Assembly: GCF_031010195.1 (NCBI RefSeq)
Contig: NZ_JAUAMC010000005.1
Coordinates: 275,550 to 339,549 of the forward strand
DNA length: 64,000 nt
Direction: 5' to 3'
Origin: Halomonas sp. SpR8
GTDB taxonomy: Bacteria > Pseudomonadota > Gammaproteobacteria > Pseudomonadales > Halomonadaceae
Every line of letters starts with the position of its first letter. The stretch's first letter is position 1. The position numbers were made by a program, and so were the translations under genes. Of the stretch, positions 26,865 through 36,351 are shown in pieces. The notes beneath the pieces are model-generated. The model did not search any database. It was not told the DNA's origin and saw only the letters and a list, made by a program, of their open reading frames with translations.

Positions 26865-27890
26865 CTATTGGGTGCTGCAAGACTCACTGGCTGCCAACGC
26901 CGCCTGATAGACATCGCGCGCTTGATCCAAACCGCGCTCTTCCAACTGCGTCAGGTAGTTTTCGATGCCTGTTTCAAGCGGTTCCTGCCAGTCTGGATGC
27001 GCCAGCGGATTTTCGATTTCACGAATGGTATGGCCAGCGTCGGCCGCCTCTTGCTTGCCTTCTACGTCGAGCCGATCAAACACCGCACCGGCGTTTTCAG
27101 CCCATTTCATACCGGAGTTATTATCGATCACCGCCTGCTGCTCGGGGGTCAGGCTGTCATAGCTACGCTGATTCATGGTGGCCACAAAGATCAACGTGTA
27201 GAACGGCACTTCGGTGTGATAGTTGACGAGTTCGTTGATACGGAAGCCTTTTAGGCCTTCCCAGGGGAAACTCAGGCCATCAATAACGCCGCGCTGCATA
27301 GAGGTATAAATATCGGGCGCTGGCATACCCACCGGGCTTGCGCCCATATTTTCCAGCATTTCACCCGCGACCGCAGTGGGACGACGAATGCGCAGCCCTT
27401 CGAGATCAGCAGGCGTTTGCACATCGGTGTCGATGGTATGAATACCGCCAGGCCCGGTGGTGAACATAAACAGCGGGCGTGTATCTTCGTATTCGCTGTC
27501 CAAATGGCCATCATCAAAAAGCGTTTGTAGTACGCAAGCACCTTGCGTTGCCGTGCCCGCTACCCCGGGGAGTTCAACGATCTGTGAGAGCGGGAACCGG
27601 CCTGCCGTATACCCCTGCGCAGTGGCACCAATATCGGCAATGCCGTTGGCGGCTGCCTCATAAATAGAATCTGGTTTGGCTAAGGTACCGGCGGGAAACA
27701 TTTGAATGGTTAGATCGCCATTGGACTCTTCGGCAATGGTATCGGCCCATGCTTGCAAAACATCTTGATTAACGCCGGAAGGGCCAGGCCAAAAGTGGGC
27801 CATACGCAGGGTGGTCTCTGCCTGTGCAGAGCTAACGGCCAAGCCAGCAATTGCCGCTGCCAAAATGCATTGGGATAGGGACATTTTCAT
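26865..27890 (-). CDS. TRAP periplasmic solute-binding protein (DctP)
   Basis: 341 residues. Signal peptide MKMSLSQCILAAAIAGLAVS-SAQA, then the DctP fold: TTLRMAHFWPGPSGVNQDVL, EGLRIRRPTAVAGEML (conserved Arg that salt-bridges the ligand carboxylate) and APDIYTSMQRGVIDGLSFPW. First gene of the dctPQM operon. It is closely related to the orphan binding protein at 29838-30857; both keep a Cys in QGAC(V/I)LQTL and one near the C-terminus, possibly a disulfide. A GTTCGC-type operator sits 33 bp upstream of the start. Confidence 0.92.
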   Translation of the reverse strand: MKMSLSQCILAAAIAGLAVSSAQAETTLRMAHFWPGPSGVNQDVLQAWADTIAEESNGDLTIQMFPAGTLAKPDSIYEAAANGIADIGATAQGYTAGRFPLSQIVELPGVAGTATQGACVLQTLFDDGHLDSEYEDTRPLFMFTTGPGGIHTIDTDVQTPADLEGLRIRRPTAVAGEMLENMGASPVGMPAPDIYTSMQRGVIDGLSFPWEGLKGFRINELVNYHTEVPFYTLIFVATMNQRSYDSLTPEQQAVIDNNSGMKWAENAGAVFDRLDVEGKQEAADAGHTIREIENPLAHPDWQEPLETGIENYLTQLEERGLDQARDVYQAALAASESCSTQ

Positions 27891-27923
27891 GGGAGCCTCC
27901 GGGACTTTCTTGGATTATTTCAA

Positions 27924-27948
27924 GTTCGCATAGCGAATACTAGTTCGC
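27924..27948. promoter_or_regulatory. PcaR/PcaU-type operator upstream of the TRAP dctP
   Basis: GTTCGC-ATA-GCGAAT forms the dyad (27924-27938). A third half-site GTTCGC begins at 27943, exactly 19 bp after the first. A dyad plus a third repeat is the published site architecture of PcaU-type IclR regulators. It lies 33 bp before the dctP start. Confidence 0.75.
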
Positions 27949-28180
27949 TTTAAGCCATCACATTAGTCCACTACGAGGCGTAGAGCTAATCGACATTCGT
28001 CTATGCTCAGGTATAGCAACGCGTCGTTCTAGCCGAGTGCTTAGAGTCTCCAGTGCTGCTGGCTAGAAGGCTTGCTATAAAAGGTACAATGGCATTATAT
28101 AATTGGACTTTTCCAATATTCGCTCGCCACTATGGTCGAAGTAGCGACCAGTAGCGCACTTAACGATCGCCTGAAGTACC

Positions 28181-28216
28181 AAAAAAAAGCCACCTTCAAA
28201 CACACCAAGGCGGCTT
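28181..28216 (-). terminator. Rho-independent terminator after the aldehyde dehydrogenase
   Basis: On the minus strand AAGCCGCCTT pairs with AAGGTGGCTT (one G-U) around a 10-nt loop and runs into eight Ts. It is 118 bp after the stop codon. Confidence 0.85.
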
Positions 28217-28334
28217 CAGTGTGAAAAATACGATTACCTTGTCAGCTCGGTATACTTCTCTACCGAGCAAGTCGCCCCACCATAAGGATTTCTTATTGAC
28301 GTCGCTTTCTTACCAGACATCCTGCTTACACTAG

Positions 28335-29786
28335 CTAAATGGGGTAATGGCGCGGGCCCAGCTGCATGGTCATCCAGCGCAGGTCGGTGAACTCCTCAAT
28401 TCCGGCTTTACCGCCAAAGCGCCCATAGCCACTCGACTTAACGCCGCCAAACGGCATTTGTGGCTCGTCGTGCACGGTGGGGGCGTTGATATGGCATATA
28501 CCCGACTCAATGCGCTGGGCAAACTGCATCGCGCGGGCGGTGTCGCGGCTGAATACGGCGGCCGAAAGGCCATATTCGCTATCGTTCGCCACGCGCAGGG
28601 CTTCTTCTTCATCCTTGACGCGCATCATTGCGACTACCGGGCCGAACGACTCTTCGCCATACAGACGCATTGCCTGGGTAACCCCATCCACCACGGTGGG
28701 CTGCATGACGACGCCTTCGGCCTTACCACCACAGGCTAGGCGAGCGCCATGCTGCTGGGCGTCGTCAAGCAGGGCGTTAAGCTTTTCACCCGATTCGCGA
28801 TTGATCAGCGTGCCCAGCGCATTGCCTTCGCCGCGGGGATCACCCGCGCGTAGCGTTTGTGCCTTGCGGGCCAGCTTTTCGACGAAGGCGTCGGCGACCG
28901 CATCCACCACAATCAGTCGCTCGGTGGACATACAGATCTGGCCCTGGTTGAAGAAGGCGCCAAAGGCGGCGGCCTCAACGGCGGCGTCCAGGTCGGCATC
29001 GTCAAGCACCACGAACGGCGCCTTGCCGCCCAGCTCCAGTAAGACCGGCTTAAGATGACGCGCCGCTTTTTCGGCAATGATGCGCCCCACTTGGGTAGAG
29101 CCGGTGAAGTTGATACGCCGTACGGCTTGATGCTCGATCAGCGCCTCGACGACCTCGGCGGCCTGTGGCGGCGCATTGGTCACCACGTTCACGATGCCAT
29201 CGCCCAGGCCAGCCTCAATCAGCACCTCCCCGATCAGATGATGCGTGGCGGGGCACTGTTCCGAGGCCTTCAGAATCACCGTGTTGCCACACGCCAGCGG
29301 CGTGGCAATGGCACGGGTGCCGAGAATAATCGGCGCGTTCCAGGGGGCAATCCCCACCACTACGCCACAGGGTACCCGCACGCCCATCGCCAAACTGCCG
29401 GGCACGTTAGAGGGTATTACCTCGCCGCCTACCTGGGTGGTCAGCGACGCCGCTTCGCGCAGAATGCTGGCGGCGACCATGACGTTAAAGCCTGCCCAGC
29501 CTGGCGTAGCGCCGGTTTCATCGACCATGCGTTCGATAAAGTCGGCTTGCCGCGCTTCCATGACCTCTGCTGCTTTGAGCAACTTGGCGCGCTTTTCGCC
29601 GGGGCCGGTCGCAGACCAAGCCGGGAAGGCACGGGCTGCAGCCTCGGCGGCGGCCTGAGCATCGCTAGCAGATGCCGCCGCGGCCTGGGTGACGACATCA
29701 CCGGTAAGCGGGTTGGTGTGCTTGAAGGTGGCGGACTCATGAGCTGAGCGTGGATGGCCACCTATAAGCAGATCGAGAGTGTTCAT
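28335..29786 (-). CDS. Aromatic aldehyde dehydrogenase (benzaldehyde/vanillin/salicylaldehyde type)
   Basis: 483 residues, NAD(P)-dependent aldehyde dehydrogenase. Motifs: PCGVVVGIAPWNAPIILGTR, GNTVILKASEQCPATHHL (cofactor Lys), INFTGSTQVGRII, catalytic Glu in LLELGGKAPFVVL, catalytic Cys in FFNQGQICMSTERL, and ESFGPVVAMMRV. The short N-terminus and the ASEQCP/GQICMST motifs resemble vanillin, salicylaldehyde and benzaldehyde dehydrogenases. With benzoylformate decarboxylase upstream (30932-32518), oxidation of benzaldehyde to benzoate is the likely role. No benzoate dioxygenase lies in the window. A 4-hydroxy analogue would give 4-hydroxybenzoate for pobA. Confidence 0.87.
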   Translation of the reverse strand: MNTLDLLIGGHPRSAHESATFKHTNPLTGDVVTQAAAASASDAQAAAEAAARAFPAWSATGPGEKRAKLLKAAEVMEARQADFIERMVDETGATPGWAGFNVMVAASILREAASLTTQVGGEVIPSNVPGSLAMGVRVPCGVVVGIAPWNAPIILGTRAIATPLACGNTVILKASEQCPATHHLIGEVLIEAGLGDGIVNVVTNAPPQAAEVVEALIEHQAVRRINFTGSTQVGRIIAEKAARHLKPVLLELGGKAPFVVLDDADLDAAVEAAAFGAFFNQGQICMSTERLIVVDAVADAFVEKLARKAQTLRAGDPRGEGNALGTLINRESGEKLNALLDDAQQHGARLACGGKAEGVVMQPTVVDGVTQAMRLYGEESFGPVVAMMRVKDEEEALRVANDSEYGLSAAVFSRDTARAMQFAQRIESGICHINAPTVHDEPQMPFGGVKSSGYGRFGGKAGIEEFTDLRWMTMQLGPRHYPI

Positions 29787-29837
29787 GGCGTATTCCTATA
29801 ATGTAAATGGTAAGGCTGACCACCGTTGCGCCAATAC

Positions 29838-30857
29838 TTATTTTTCACACTGATCGCGTAACGTCAGAGCTTTCTCGTAGACAGAACGAGCGCTATCCAA
29901 GCCCCTTTGCTCAAGTCGCTCAAGGTAGTTCTCAGTGCCTTGCTTAAGAGGGGGAGCCCAGGCGGGGTCATTGAGTGGATCTTCCACTGCATAGAGGGTG
30001 TCACCTTGAGCCATAGCCTCTTCACGCCCAGTTTTATCAATACCATCAAATACTTGACCGGCCTTACTAGCCCATGTCATACCACTATTATTATCAATCA
30101 CTGCTTTTAGGTCGGGAGAGAGGCGATCATAAGAGGCTTTATTCATAGTGGCTACGAACGTGCCTGTATAATATGGCAACTCCAAGTGATGATTCACTAA
30201 CTCATTGATACGAAACACCGTCATGGCTTCCCAAGGGAAACTTAATCCATCTATCACGCCACGCTGCAGTGACGTATAAATATCTGGTGCAGGAATACCC
30301 ACTGGGTGCGCGCCCATACTTGTGAGCATTTCTCCTGCTACCTCGCTGGGGTGCCGCATCCTAAGACCTTCTAAATCAGCGGGCGTTTTAATTTCGGAAT
30401 CTTGTGTATGTAAATAGGCTGGCCCAGTGGTGAATAAAAATAGCGTATGGGCATCTTCGTACTCCTCCGCTATGTCACCTTCATCATAGAGCGTTTGTAA
30501 AATACAGGCCCCTTGCGATGCGCTAGTGGATACGCCAGGAAGTTGCACGATCTCGGAGAGAGGGAAGCGACCGGAGGTATAGCCTTGTACAGCGATGGCA
30601 ATGTCAGCCACGCCATTAACCGCCGATTCGTAAGCGTGGTCAGCCTTGCTCAAAGTCTGGGAAGGATAGATTTCTACTTTTAACTGGCCGTCAGACTCCT
30701 GCTCTACTTTTTGTGCCCAGGCTTGATAAACCTCCTGGTTAACCGTCGAGCCAGCAGGCCACAGGTGAGACATCCGCAGTGTTGTATCAGCATTAACCGA
30801 AGCACAAAGACCTACAGTTGATAGGCTGAGTAACAGTGGCGATAGTGTTTTTTTCAT
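29838..30857 (-). CDS. Orphan TRAP solute-binding protein (DctP paralogue)
   Basis: 339 residues from the ATG at 30857; earlier in-frame Met codons would break the signal peptide (MKKTLSPLLLSLSTVGLCAS). The body is parallel to the DctP at 26865-27890 along its whole length: TTLRMSHLWPAGSTVNQEVY, EGLRMRHPSEVAGEML, APDIYTSLQRGVIDGLSFPW. No permease genes adjoin it. It lies between mdlC and the aldehyde dehydrogenase on the same strand. It may deliver a related ligand (for example mandelate or benzoylformate) to the shared DctQM pair. It is more AT-rich than its paralogue. Confidence 0.88.
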   Translation of the reverse strand: MKKTLSPLLLSLSTVGLCASVNADTTLRMSHLWPAGSTVNQEVYQAWAQKVEQESDGQLKVEIYPSQTLSKADHAYESAVNGVADIAIAVQGYTSGRFPLSEIVQLPGVSTSASQGACILQTLYDEGDIAEEYEDAHTLFLFTTGPAYLHTQDSEIKTPADLEGLRMRHPSEVAGEMLTSMGAHPVGIPAPDIYTSLQRGVIDGLSFPWEAMTVFRINELVNHHLELPYYTGTFVATMNKASYDRLSPDLKAVIDNNSGMTWASKAGQVFDGIDKTGREEAMAQGDTLYAVEDPLNDPAWAPPLKQGTENYLERLEQRGLDSARSVYEKALTLRDQCEK

Positions 30858-30931
30858 GAGAGTTCTCTCTGTCATTGTTATTACCTTCATTGTTTGGCGT
30901 GATCACCACGCCCTCTGGGTGTAGCTTCGTA

Positions 30932-32554
<1,623 letters not shown>

Positions 32555-32568
32555 ATTGGCCTTTAAAC

Positions 32569-32614
32569 ATCTATCAAATAAATATATGATCTATAAAATA
32601 TAAATGGTATCTAT
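32569..32614. promoter_or_regulatory. Three ATCTAT repeats with 20-bp period in the mdlC-lysR divergent region
   Basis: ATCTATCAAATA (32569), ATCTATAAAATA (32589) and ATCTATAACATG (32609) recur at exactly 20 bp, about two helix turns, placing them on one face of the DNA. The third overlaps the regulator's start region. This suits an oligomeric LysR protein that represses itself and controls mdlC. Confidence 0.6.
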
Positions 32615-32617
32615 AAC

Positions 32618-33517
32618 ATGTCCGCTATTGATCTAAATCTAGTCAGGGTATTTGTCACTCTCTTTGATGCCCGTAGCGTAACGGTGGCAGCAGATCGTTT
32701 GAACGTCACTCAGCCGTCAGTAAGCTACGCGCTATCGAGATTGCGCGAGCTGTTTGATGACCGCCTTTTTGTACGTTCTCGCGACGGCATGGAACCGACC
32801 TTCACTGCGATTCAGCTCTACCCAACACTGCGCGACTCGCTAGCCCAGATCGACAGTACGCTGGAGGAAAATCGCGATTTTGTCCCGCGCTCTTCACATA
32901 GACGATTTCGACTAGCCCTTACTGACCTCGGCGAGCTGGCACTATTGCCACGCATTCTCTCTCATATGCATACCGAGGCGCCAAATGTTGAGCTTGAAGT
33001 CATTGCTCTGGAAATCGATAAGGTCGAAGAGTGGTTGGCAGCAGGGAAGGTTAATGCGGTCATCTGTAGTAGGCCTATTACTGCCTCTGGCGTAGAGCGC
33101 CAAATCATTCTCAAGGAGCGATACGTTTGCCTGTTGAGTCGTCATCATCCAAGTATTGATGATCACCTCAGCTTGGAGCAATTTATGGATGCTAAGCATG
33201 CTGTGGTTGCTGCTTCGTCAGGGCATGGCCTGGCTGAAGATGTGCTGGCAAGGCTAGGGTTGAAGCGCAAGGTTAGCCTCGTGGTGCCCCACTTCTCTAT
33301 TTTACCGAGAGTCCTGCAAAGGAGCGATTTGGTGGTAATTTTGCCTCAGCAAATTGCTTCTGCCTTTGTGAATGAAGCACCACTAAAAGCACTTGAATTA
33401 CCATTCGAAGTGCCTCCATTCGATGTGACACTTTATTGGCAGGCACACACTTCGCGTTCGCCCGCTCAACGTTGGTTTTGTAAAAGCATCATTAACGCTA
33501 TTAGCGCAGAAAATTGA
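32618..33517 (+). CDS. LysR-family regulator divergent from mdlC
   Basis: 299 residues. N-terminal winged helix (MSAIDLNLVRVFVTLFDARS, then VTVAADRLNVTQPSVSYALS) and C-terminal periplasmic-binding-protein-like effector domain (FRLALTDLGELALLPRIL, WLAAGKVNAVICSRPI). The domain layout resembles the NahR/LinR/NodD-like branch of LysR proteins, many of which sense aromatic acids. The ATG lacks a clear Shine-Dalgarno. It probably controls the mdlC operon in response to benzoylformate or mandelate; that is inferred from position. Confidence 0.88.
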   Translation: MSAIDLNLVRVFVTLFDARSVTVAADRLNVTQPSVSYALSRLRELFDDRLFVRSRDGMEPTFTAIQLYPTLRDSLAQIDSTLEENRDFVPRSSHRRFRLALTDLGELALLPRILSHMHTEAPNVELEVIALEIDKVEEWLAAGKVNAVICSRPITASGVERQIILKERYVCLLSRHHPSIDDHLSLEQFMDAKHAVVAASSGHGLAEDVLARLGLKRKVSLVVPHFSILPRVLQRSDLVVILPQQIASAFVNEAPLKALELPFEVPPFDVTLYWQAHTSRSPAQRWFCKSIINAISAEN

Positions 33518-33936
33518 TTTTTTGGCAGGCTATTTTGATATAAATCGTGTGGTACATAAAGCCAACTCTCGAACATTCAGCTGTAAGTGGCACCGCTGTC
33601 CGGTCATCTCTCATAAATTTATTTTTCTTTCACAATCAATGTTTTAAAAAAGAATCACTGATATATTAATTTTTTTGCACTTTTTATGGTTAGCTTTTTG
33701 GCATAACCCATAGATGATGACGATCAATTTATATAGATATTATTTATGAACAATCTATATTTTATTTATTTGATTCATGGAGAAGCAATCCAGTATAAGT
33801 AATGAATCAGAAACGTGCATATGAGGAAATATTAGCACGGTTTTCACCACTTAATATGTTCGATCACCTTTTAAAAAACTCAGCCAAATTAAATGGTATC
33901 GATTTTTAAAAGCAGAATTTTTAAGGGGATAAAATA
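33518..33936. other. AT-rich intergenic region before the ketopantoate-reductase-like gene
   Basis: About 420 bp, markedly AT-rich compared with the island, with many short A/T runs. It contains a possible 35-codon frame (33802-33909) and the ribosome site AAGGGG at 33922-33927 for the next gene. No recognisable operator or RNA gene was found. The composition suggests foreign origin or a promoter-rich insertion. Confidence 0.5.
33802..33909 (+). CDS. Possible 35-residue peptide upstream of the reductase gene
   Basis: ATG at 33802 to TAA at 33907 encodes MNQKRAYEEILARFSPLNMF followed by DHLLKNSAKLNGIDF. It lies 27 bp before the downstream GTG. The ribosome site is poor (GGAG is about 20 bases away). 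Amphipathic and not recognised; it could be a real leader peptide or chance in AT-rich DNA. Confidence 0.25.
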   Translation: MNQKRAYEEILARFSPLNMFDHLLKNSAKLNGIDF

Positions 33937-34878
33937 GTGAATAATCAAACCAGGCAAGAACCTAGTATCGCTATCCTTGGTGCAGGAGCAATGGGTGGAC
34001 TAATAGGAGGGAGCCTTTCCGAAGGCGGCGCGAACGTTACTTTGATTGACGTTAATGCGGAGCATGTTGATGCTTTGCGCCAGAGTGGTCTCAAGCTCAA
34101 GACAGATAAAGGTGAGCGATACATCCCTGTCCCGGTGCTTTTTCCTTGGGAAGTGAGTACAAATTATGACCTTATTATTGTTTTCACTAAAACAATGCAC
34201 ACAAAGTCGGCAATAACAGCAATACGTTCAGCAATAGACGCTAATACTGTCCTCTTAAGCCTGCAAAATGGACTCGATAACAAACTTTCTCTTATGGAGT
34301 TCGTAGATCAAGAGAATATTATGGTGGGTATTACCACTTATCCTGCTGACATGAAGGGGCCAGGGTGTGTGGAATCTCATGGCGAAGGAATTGTCAGGCT
34401 AGCATCCGCCTCATCCTCGACTGCACCACCCCTACTTGATTACATGCCTGAACTCTTCGCACGTGGTGATATAAAAGCGATTATTGATCCACAGGTAGAG
34501 GTGGCGATTTGGGAAAAAGTGATATTTAACGCGGCTTTAAATGGCCTTTGCGCAGTCACTAGATCAACCGTAGGCCAAATAGGCGCTCATGCGGATACTA
34601 GAGAACTAGCATTTCAAATTATCGGAGAACTTTGTGCTACCGCGCATGCCTGCGGGTTTGCTGTTCAGGGCGAGCGTATAGAGAAAACCGTGAGCGAAGC
34701 ATTGGAACAACACACTTCTCATAAACCCTCGATGCTCCAGGACGTGCTTGCAGAAAGGCCTACCGAAATTGAAGCCATTTGTGGTGCTGCGGTACGTCGT
34801 GCGGAAGAACACAACATCCCAGTGCCTGTTACCCGCACTATTCTAGGGCTTGTCAGGCATATTGACTGGCATTTATAA
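33937..34878 (+). CDS. Ketopantoate reductase family (PanE/ApbA-like) oxidoreductase
   Basis: 313 residues; GTG start with AAGGGG 9 bases upstream. N-terminal Rossmann motif IAILGAGAMGGLIGGSLSEG, then FTKTMHTKSAI and SLQNGLDNKLSLMEF, with the C-terminal helical catalytic domain (VIFNAALNGLCAVTRSTVGQ, containing the family Lys/Asn region) and KPSMLQDVLAERPTEIEAIC. Pantothenate synthesis is the family archetype, but no pan genes are nearby. Known members also reduce other 2-oxoacids, including D-mandelate dehydrogenases of enterococci. Next to mdlC, NAD(P)-linked oxidation of D-mandelate to benzoylformate is plausible (inference). AT-rich, probably acquired. Confidence 0.8.
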   Translation: MNNQTRQEPSIAILGAGAMGGLIGGSLSEGGANVTLIDVNAEHVDALRQSGLKLKTDKGERYIPVPVLFPWEVSTNYDLIIVFTKTMHTKSAITAIRSAIDANTVLLSLQNGLDNKLSLMEFVDQENIMVGITTYPADMKGPGCVESHGEGIVRLASASSSTAPPLLDYMPELFARGDIKAIIDPQVEVAIWEKVIFNAALNGLCAVTRSTVGQIGAHADTRELAFQIIGELCATAHACGFAVQGERIEKTVSEALEQHTSHKPSMLQDVLAERPTEIEAICGAAVRRAEEHNIPVPVTRTILGLVRHIDWHL

Positions 34879-34895
34879 ATCGCGACACTAGTTGC

Positions 34896-34917
34896 AGGGC
34901 AGCCAATTGGCCGCCCT
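34896..34917. terminator. Hairpin between the convergent reductase and pcaG genes
   Basis: AGGGC-A-GCC and GGC-C-GCCCT pair around an AATT loop (one A/C mismatch) in the 70-bp convergent gap. A bidirectional terminator is likely. Confidence 0.6.
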
Positions 34918-34948
34918 TATCCTTGTAGTAATGCCCGCATGCATAGCT

Positions 34949-35581
34949 TCAAAAATCAAAAAACACCGTCTCGCCCTCGCCCTGCAAACGGATATTCAAA
35001 CGATAACGCACTTTGCCATCCACTTCTTCGCGCTTGGCAATCAGGGTTTGGCGGCGCGCCGGTGATTCGATGCGTGATAGTACCGGGCACTGGGCGTTGG
35101 CTTCTGCCTCGTCGTCAAAATAGAGCCGCGTTTGCAAATGGATGTTCACTCCCCGGGCAAACAGCGTGAGATTAATATGCGGCGCCATGAGCTGGCCGCT
35201 GGGGTGCTTCACTGCGCCGGGTTTGATGGTGGTTAATGACCACTCGCTGCCGTGATCGAAGGTGGTAGCGGTTCGGCCAAAGCTATTAAACGGCTTTTTT
35301 AGATCATAATCGGCCTGATAATCGCCGTTAGCATCGGCCTGCCATGCTTCCAGAAAGGCATCGCGCACCAAGTCACCATTACCATCAATCACGGTGCCGA
35401 CAATCTCGATATGCTCGCCTTCCGCCTCGGGTTTGGCCATCTCGTTCCAGACCTCTTCGTCCCGTTCCGGGTTACCGGCGGCAGCGGGAGCCAGTCCAAT
35501 GTGTACGTAAGGCCCGGCGGTTTGCGAAGCGGTTTCGCGCAGCATCAGCTCAGTCATCGGCTGGGTGTTAGGCTGTTTCAT
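34949..35581 (-). CDS. pcaG: Protocatechuate 3,4-dioxygenase alpha subunit
   Basis: 210 residues from the ATG at 35581 (AGGGGA upstream; a TTG two codons earlier is possible). It is the structural partner of PcaH in the ring-cleaving (alpha-beta-Fe) enzyme making 3-carboxy-cis,cis-muconate. Family stretches: ETASQTAGPYVHIGLAP, GNGDLVRDAFLEAWQADANG, FGRTATTFDHGSEWSLTTIK and HINLTLFARGVNIHLQTRLY. The alpha chain lacks the full set of iron ligands, as expected. Last gene of the operon, 15 bp after pcaH. Confidence 0.95.
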   Translation of the reverse strand: MKQPNTQPMTELMLRETASQTAGPYVHIGLAPAAAGNPERDEEVWNEMAKPEAEGEHIEIVGTVIDGNGDLVRDAFLEAWQADANGDYQADYDLKKPFNSFGRTATTFDHGSEWSLTTIKPGAVKHPSGQLMAPHINLTLFARGVNIHLQTRLYFDDEAEANAQCPVLSRIESPARRQTLIAKREEVDGKVRYRLNIRLQGEGETVFFDF

Positions 35582-35596
35582 GATCAATCCCCTGCC

Positions 35597-36319
35597 TCAC
35601 TGATTTTCGAAATAGGTTTGTAGCTCACCTCGTACCACGATATCGAAACGATACGCGAGGCAATCCATCGGCCTACTATTGGCCATATCTAAACGGCCGA
35701 CCATCGTCTCCACGGCCTCGGGGTCTTTCAGTGTATGCACGATCGGGCACAGGGGTATCAGCGGGTCCCCCTCAAAGTACATCTGGGTGATCAGCCGGGT
35801 AGAGGTTGAAGGGCCAGTCACCGAGACGTGAATATGCGCCGGGCGCCAGCTGTTCACATCATTGGGCCAGGGGTAGGGTCCTGGCTTGATGGTACGAAAA
35901 CGGTAAAAGCCCTGATCATCGGTTAAGCACCGACCCACTCCACCAAAATGAGGATCCAGCGGTGCCAGGTAAGCATCTTTTTTGTGGCGATAGCGTCCGC
36001 CCGCATTGGCCTGCCACATCTCTACCAGCGTATGGGGTACCGGCTTGCCAAACTGATCCATCACGCGGCCAAACATGATGATTCGTTCACCCTGAGGCAG
36101 CCCCTCTCCTTGCGTAAAATTCATCAGCAGATCGTTGTCATAGGGGCCTAGGCGTAGATGGCTAAAATCCGGGCCGGTCAACTCAGAGACAGTCGGCTGC
36201 TGCATGCTCATCAGCGCCTGCTGAGGCGAGCGCGCTACAGAGGTTTTATAGCCCGGGGCATAGGCGGGCGGATGCCAGTTACGGTCGCGGGCCACAAAGC
36301 GTTTGTTATCGTGGGTCAT
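35597..36319 (-). CDS. pcaH: Protocatechuate 3,4-dioxygenase beta subunit
   Basis: 240 residues from the ATG at 36319 (AGG 8 bases upstream; a GTG one codon earlier cannot be excluded). The catalytic subunit binds non-haem Fe(III). Ligand-bearing motifs are [20 protein letters not shown] (Tyr) and [13 protein letters not shown] (both His). [20 protein letters not shown] and the C-terminal [15 protein letters not shown] are typical of beta chains. It acts on protocatechuate from PobA. Adjacent pcaG follows after 15 bp. Confidence 0.96.
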   Translation of the reverse strand: MTHDNKRFVARDRNWHPPAYAPGYKTSVARSPQQALMSMQQPTVSELTGPDFSHLRLGPYDNDLLMNFTQGEGLPQGERIIMFGRVMDQFGKPVPHTLVEMWQANAGGRYRHKKDAYLAPLDPHFGGVGRCLTDDQGFYRFRTIKPGPYPWPNDVNSWRPAHIHVSVTGPSTSTRLITQMYFEGDPLIPLCPIVHTLKDPEAVETMVGRLDMANSRPMDCLAYRFDIVVRGELQTYFENQ

Positions 36320-36351
36320 CACCCTTACCTCTCATCGATTATGTTGACTCG

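Larger units (their letters stand above)
27891..28334. promoter_or_regulatory. Intergenic region between dctP and the aldehyde dehydrogenase
   Basis: 444 bp without a convincing gene. Contents: the PcaR-type box at 27924-27948 near dctP, a palindrome ATTGGA-CTTT-TCCAAT at 28102-28117, the terminator of the upstream gene at 28181-28216 and an 8-bp hairpin (GCTCGGTA/TACCGAGC) at 28245-28268. Confidence 0.6.

Noticed and set aside
28477..29058. 193-codon plus-strand frame opposite the aldehyde dehydrogenase
   Set aside because: High-GC codon bias leaves antisense frames open; the translated product is Ser/Ala-rich nonsense and the opposite strand has a full, motif-complete enzyme.
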